NCBI GenBank assembly: GCA_028715415.1
Contig: JAQURX010000003.1
Coordinates: 1-47,651, forward strand
Reading direction: 5' to 3'
Origin: Candidatus Omnitrophota bacterium
GTDB taxonomy: Bacteria > Omnitrophota > Gorgyraeia > Gygaellales > Profunditerraquicolaceae
Length of the DNA stretch: 47,651 nt
The number at the start of each line of letters is the position of its first letter. The first letter of the stretch is position 1. A program made the translations under genes and the position numbers. Below are positions 45,535 through 47,651 of the stretch, in pieces. The notes beneath the pieces were generated by a model, which did not search any database, had not been told where the DNA came from, and saw only the letters and a program-made list of their open reading frames with translations.

Positions 45535-45703
45535 TTTATAGATTCCCTGCGGTGCGCGTTGGAAGCTTGATAATTGTTGAACCAACACCAATTAAAAGGG
45601 TACCTGCATTTTAAGTCGCTGTTAGCGTCTTAAAGAGGGTGCCCACCTGAAACCAAAACGGTTCAGACTATCATTCTAACGGCACATTGCGGGGATTTTT
45701 TTT
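45535..45703 (+). ncRNA. ssrS: Candidate 6S RNA
   Basis: The region folds as a long rod. ATTCCC and GCGGTG at the 5' end pair with the 3' CATTGC and GGGGAT, followed by eight U residues. An internal TGATA/TATCA and TGAACC/GGTTCA arm follows, then a large A-rich bubble (AACACCAATTAAAA opposite ACCTGAAACCAAAAC), and a terminal GGGTACC/GGTGCCC stem. Size (about 170-180 nt), central bubble, own promoter and position before rarA fit 6S RNA, which traps sigma-70 RNA polymerase. Primary-sequence identity was not tested, so another structured RNA is possible. Confidence 0.62.
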
Positions 45704-45731
45704 CTCCGCCTTTGGCGGAGAAAAAAATCCC
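45692..45731. terminator. Palindromic terminator-like hairpin
   Basis: CTCCGCC, TTT, GGCGGAG flanked by an eight-T run and a seven-A run, with GGG and CCC at the ends, forms a near-perfect long palindrome usable on either strand. On the plus strand the T run follows the 6S-like closing stem. Confidence 0.6.
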
Positions 45732-45765
45732 GAGCCGCTGTTATGAACTTTCACCGGCTCGGGAT
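45727..45765. repeat. Hairpin in the rarA 5' region
   Basis: ATCCCGAGCCG and CGGCTCGGGAT form an 11-bp perfect stem with a 17-nt loop, ending 14 nt before the rarA start. Confidence 0.6.
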
Positions 45766-45779
45766 ATCGTATACTACTT

Positions 45780-47090
45780 ATGGACCTCTTTATCCAAGAA
45801 AATAGACCAGCCTTAAAAGACCTCCCTCTTGCTGTCCGTATGCGTCCGCAAACTCTTGATGCATTTGTAGGACAAGAGCACATTATCGGAGAAGGAAAAC
45901 TTTTACGCCGCGCGATTGACGCCGACCGTTTAAGCTCCGTAGTTTTATTTGGCCCTCCCGGAGTCGGCAAGACTTCACTTGCTTTTTGCATTGCGAACAC
46001 CACAAAGGCATATTACGTCTCAATAAACGCAACAACTTCAAATGTTGAAGAATTACGCCGCATCATTACGCAAGCCAAACAAAGAAAATCAGGAAATGGC
46101 CCAAAAACAATTCTTTTTATTGATGAAATTCATAGGTTTAATAAAGCCCAGCAGGATGTTTTGCTTCCTGATGTGGAAGACGGGAATCCTATTTTAATCG
46201 GTGCTACTGTGCACAATCCGTTTTTTTCTATGGCCTCAGCTCTTTTATCCCGTTCTCTCGTATGTGAATTAAAATCATTAGGAGAAAATGACATCTTAAA
46301 AATTCTTAACAATGCTTTAGAAGATAAAGAAAAGGGGTTAGGGAATTTTAAAATTAAAGCGGATAAAAAAGCGCTTGTTCATTTAGCTAAAACCTCTGAA
46401 GGGGATGCAAGAAGGGCTTTAAGTGCTTTAGAAATTGGCTGTTTGACTAGTGCCAAATCAAAAGAGGGAGTAGTTAATTTTGATTTAGGGGTTGCGCAGG
46501 AATCAATCCAGAAAAAAGCAGTTATTTATGATAGAGATGAGGATGGGCATTATGATACTGCTTCTGCATTTATCAAATCTATGCGAGGGTCTGACCCCGA
46601 CGCTGCTTTATATTGGCTAGCCAAAATGCTTTATGCCGGAGAAGATCCGCGTTTTGTTGCACGGCGCATATGTATTTTAGCTGCTGAGGATGTCGGAAAT
46701 GCCGATCCCTTAGCGCTTGTTTTGGCAAATGCTGCGTATCAAATTGCGGAGTTTGTTGGAATGCCAGAGGCAAAGATTCCTCTATCACAAGCATGTATCT
46801 ATGTTTCTTGTGCGCCAAAATCAAACGCAAGTTATTTAGCAATCGCCAAAGCCTATAAAGATATTGAGGAAGAAAAGGTCCAGGAAGTTCCGGATCATCT
46901 TAAAGATGCCCAATATGCAGGTGCTAAAGATTTAGGCCATGGTGAAGGCTATAAGTACGCCCACGATTTCCCGGGGCATTATGTAAAGCAAAAATACACG
47001 CGGAAAAAAGTTATATATTATGAGCCGACAGATATCGGGTTTGAGGCGAAGATTAAACAGCGCATGGAAAAATTAAAAAAGGAGAGATAA
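45780..47090 (+). CDS. rarA: Replication-associated recombination protein A
   Basis: An AAA+ clamp-loader-like ATPase acting at stalled forks. The 436 residues have AVRMRPQTLDAFVGQEHIIG, Walker A GPPGVGKT (58-65), FIDEIHRFNKAQQD Walker B, and the C-terminal MgsA tetramerisation domain (YDRDEDGHYDTASAFIKSMRGSDPDAALYWLA). No Shine-Dalgarno is seen. A TATACT at 45770-45775 lies only 4 nt before the ATG, so the mRNA may be leaderless. Confidence 0.95.
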   Translation: MDLFIQENRPALKDLPLAVRMRPQTLDAFVGQEHIIGEGKLLRRAIDADRLSSVVLFGPPGVGKTSLAFCIANTTKAYYVSINATTSNVEELRRIITQAKQRKSGNGPKTILFIDEIHRFNKAQQDVLLPDVEDGNPILIGATVHNPFFSMASALLSRSLVCELKSLGENDILKILNNALEDKEKGLGNFKIKADKKALVHLAKTSEGDARRALSALEIGCLTSAKSKEGVVNFDLGVAQESIQKKAVIYDRDEDGHYDTASAFIKSMRGSDPDAALYWLAKMLYAGEDPRFVARRICILAAEDVGNADPLALVLANAAYQIAEFVGMPEAKIPLSQACIYVSCAPKSNASYLAIAKAYKDIEEEKVQEVPDHLKDAQYAGAKDLGHGEGYKYAHDFPGHYVKQKYTRKKVIYYEPTDIGFEAKIKQRMEKLKKER

Positions 47091-47091
47091 A

Positions 47092-47550
47092 ATGAATAAG
47101 GGATTAAAATTATTTTTGTGTTTAGGTTTGTTATTTTCTCTGACAGGCTGCCAAAATGCTAAAACAAGAGCTCCGGAGGGAGCAGTAATTGGTGGGCTTC
47201 TAGGAGCTGCTGCCGGAGGGATTATCGGGCATCAAAGCCATAGCGGTGCAGAGGGGGCTGCGATTGGCGCTGCCGCAGGAGCAATTACAGGAGCAATTGT
47301 CGGGGCGCAAATAAATAAGCCTCAGCCAGCACAAACTACTCCTAGTGGACAAATAGCCCAAGCTAACAATCCAAATCAAATGCCTATTGATCAAGTAATA
47401 AATTTAAGTAAACAAGGTGCTCATGAAAGTGTCATTATTGACAAGATTAGATTGTCAAATTCAAAATATACGTTAAGCGCAACAGATATTGATAATTTGA
47501 AAAAGCAGGGAGTGAGCCAAAAAGTAATTGATGAAATGCAAAAGCCATAA
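47092..47550 (+). CDS. Glycine-zipper lipoprotein
   Basis: The 152-residue protein has a lipoprotein signal (1-20) with lipobox LTGC and Cys20. A glycine-zipper region follows (about 29-75: GAVIGGLLGAAAGGIIGHQ and GAAIGAAAGAITGAIVGAQ), likely to insert into or span a membrane. The C-terminal part (about 100-152) has two short helical repeats (VINLSKQGAHESVIIDKI and IDNLKKQGVSQKVIDEM). It is probably an envelope stress or structural lipoprotein. It starts 1 nt after the rarA stop, with GGAGAG upstream. Confidence 0.85.
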   Translation: MNKGLKLFLCLGLLFSLTGCQNAKTRAPEGAVIGGLLGAAAGGIIGHQSHSGAEGAAIGAAAGAITGAIVGAQINKPQPAQTTPSGQIAQANNPNQMPIDQVINLSKQGAHESVIIDKIRLSNSKYTLSATDIDNLKKQGVSQKVIDEMQKP

Positions 47551-47568
47551 TAATAGGTAAATAAAAAT

Positions 47569-47651
47569 ATGAGTTTAATCTTTCAGGTTTTAATAGTTGG
47601 CGGAGCGGGTATGGTGGTGTATGCGATATTTGGCATATTAAGCGCGCCTAC
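47569..47651 (+). CDS. Partial ORF at the window edge, membrane protein start
   Basis: An ATG opens a frame running off the window: MSLIFQVLIVGGAGMVVYAI and then FGILSAPT. The 28 residues seen are one hydrophobic helix. It is too short to identify. Confidence 0.45.
   Translation, partial: MSLIFQVLIVGGAGMVVYAIFGILSAP

Overview
The window is the replication-origin region of a bacterial chromosome, AT-rich and densely packed. The best guess for the host is a Gram-negative-type member of candidate phylum Omnitrophota (OP3) or a close PVC-related lineage. Supporting signs are YidC with a large periplasmic domain, a GyrB of the long inserted type, a lipoprotein, and a 1935-residue exported multidomain protein of a style I associate with Omnitrophota. 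The phylum call rests on recalled family resemblance, not on a search. The origin lies at about 30.65-31.30 kb, between divergent dnaA and rpmH. Nearly all genes from 3.8 to 30.6 kb are on the minus strand and all genes beyond 31.3 kb are on the plus strand, so transcription runs away from the origin. The exception is a three-gene plus-strand signalling operon at the left edge.

Layout. (1) 1-3.7 kb: promoter, FIST sensor protein, GAF histidine kinase and REC-GGDEF regulator. (2) 3.7-4.6 kb: tRNA-Leu(GAG), a small exported protein, tRNA-Asp and tRNA-Val. (3) 4.7-14.1 kb: a pyrimidine operon on the minus strand with a good promoter and a PyrR-type attenuator, in the order pyrR, pyrB, pyrC, endonuclease Q-like, flavodoxin-like, tRNA-Arg, LOG-like, mutM, ICMT-like methyltransferase, pyrK, half-size TauE/SafE, pyrD, pyrF. 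carAB and pyrE are not here. (4) 14.2-20.0 kb: the exported giant protein, with metallopeptidase-like, kinase-like and GHKL-ATPase-like segments. (5) 20.2-30.6 kb: rsmI, glmS, tRNA-Glu, gyrA, gyrB, dciA-like, dnaN, dnaA. (6) 30.65-31.3 kb: oriC with two DnaA-box-like sites. (7) 31.3-37.9 kb: rpmH, yidD, yidC, a Jag N-terminal fragment, parS, parA, parB, ndk, yicC, gmk, rpoZ, coaC. (8) 37.9-38.3 kb: tRNA-Cys, tRNA-Leu(UAA), a tRNA 5' fragment and tRNA-Val(GAC). (9) 38.3-45.5 kb: a CpaF-type ATPase, then thrS-infC-rpmI-rplT-pheS-pheT in the E. coli order. (10) 45.5-47.65 kb: a candidate 6S RNA, rarA, a glycine-zipper lipoprotein and a truncated ORF at the edge.

The most unusual signal is a family of short tandem heptamer arrays, usually four units (28 bp), sitting in frame inside conserved genes: three in pyrK, one each in pyrD and pheT, and one of a different heptamer in the giant gene. 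A second dispersed repeat with core CAGATTGGACA occurs in the parA tail (tandem), in yidC and in an intergenic spacer. Other points of note are a probable AUA start codon for infC with a switchable leader, a lone exported giant protein carrying ATP-dependent-type domains, absence of rnpA from the rpmH-yidD junction, and slimmed-down ThrRS, PheT and Jag proteins.
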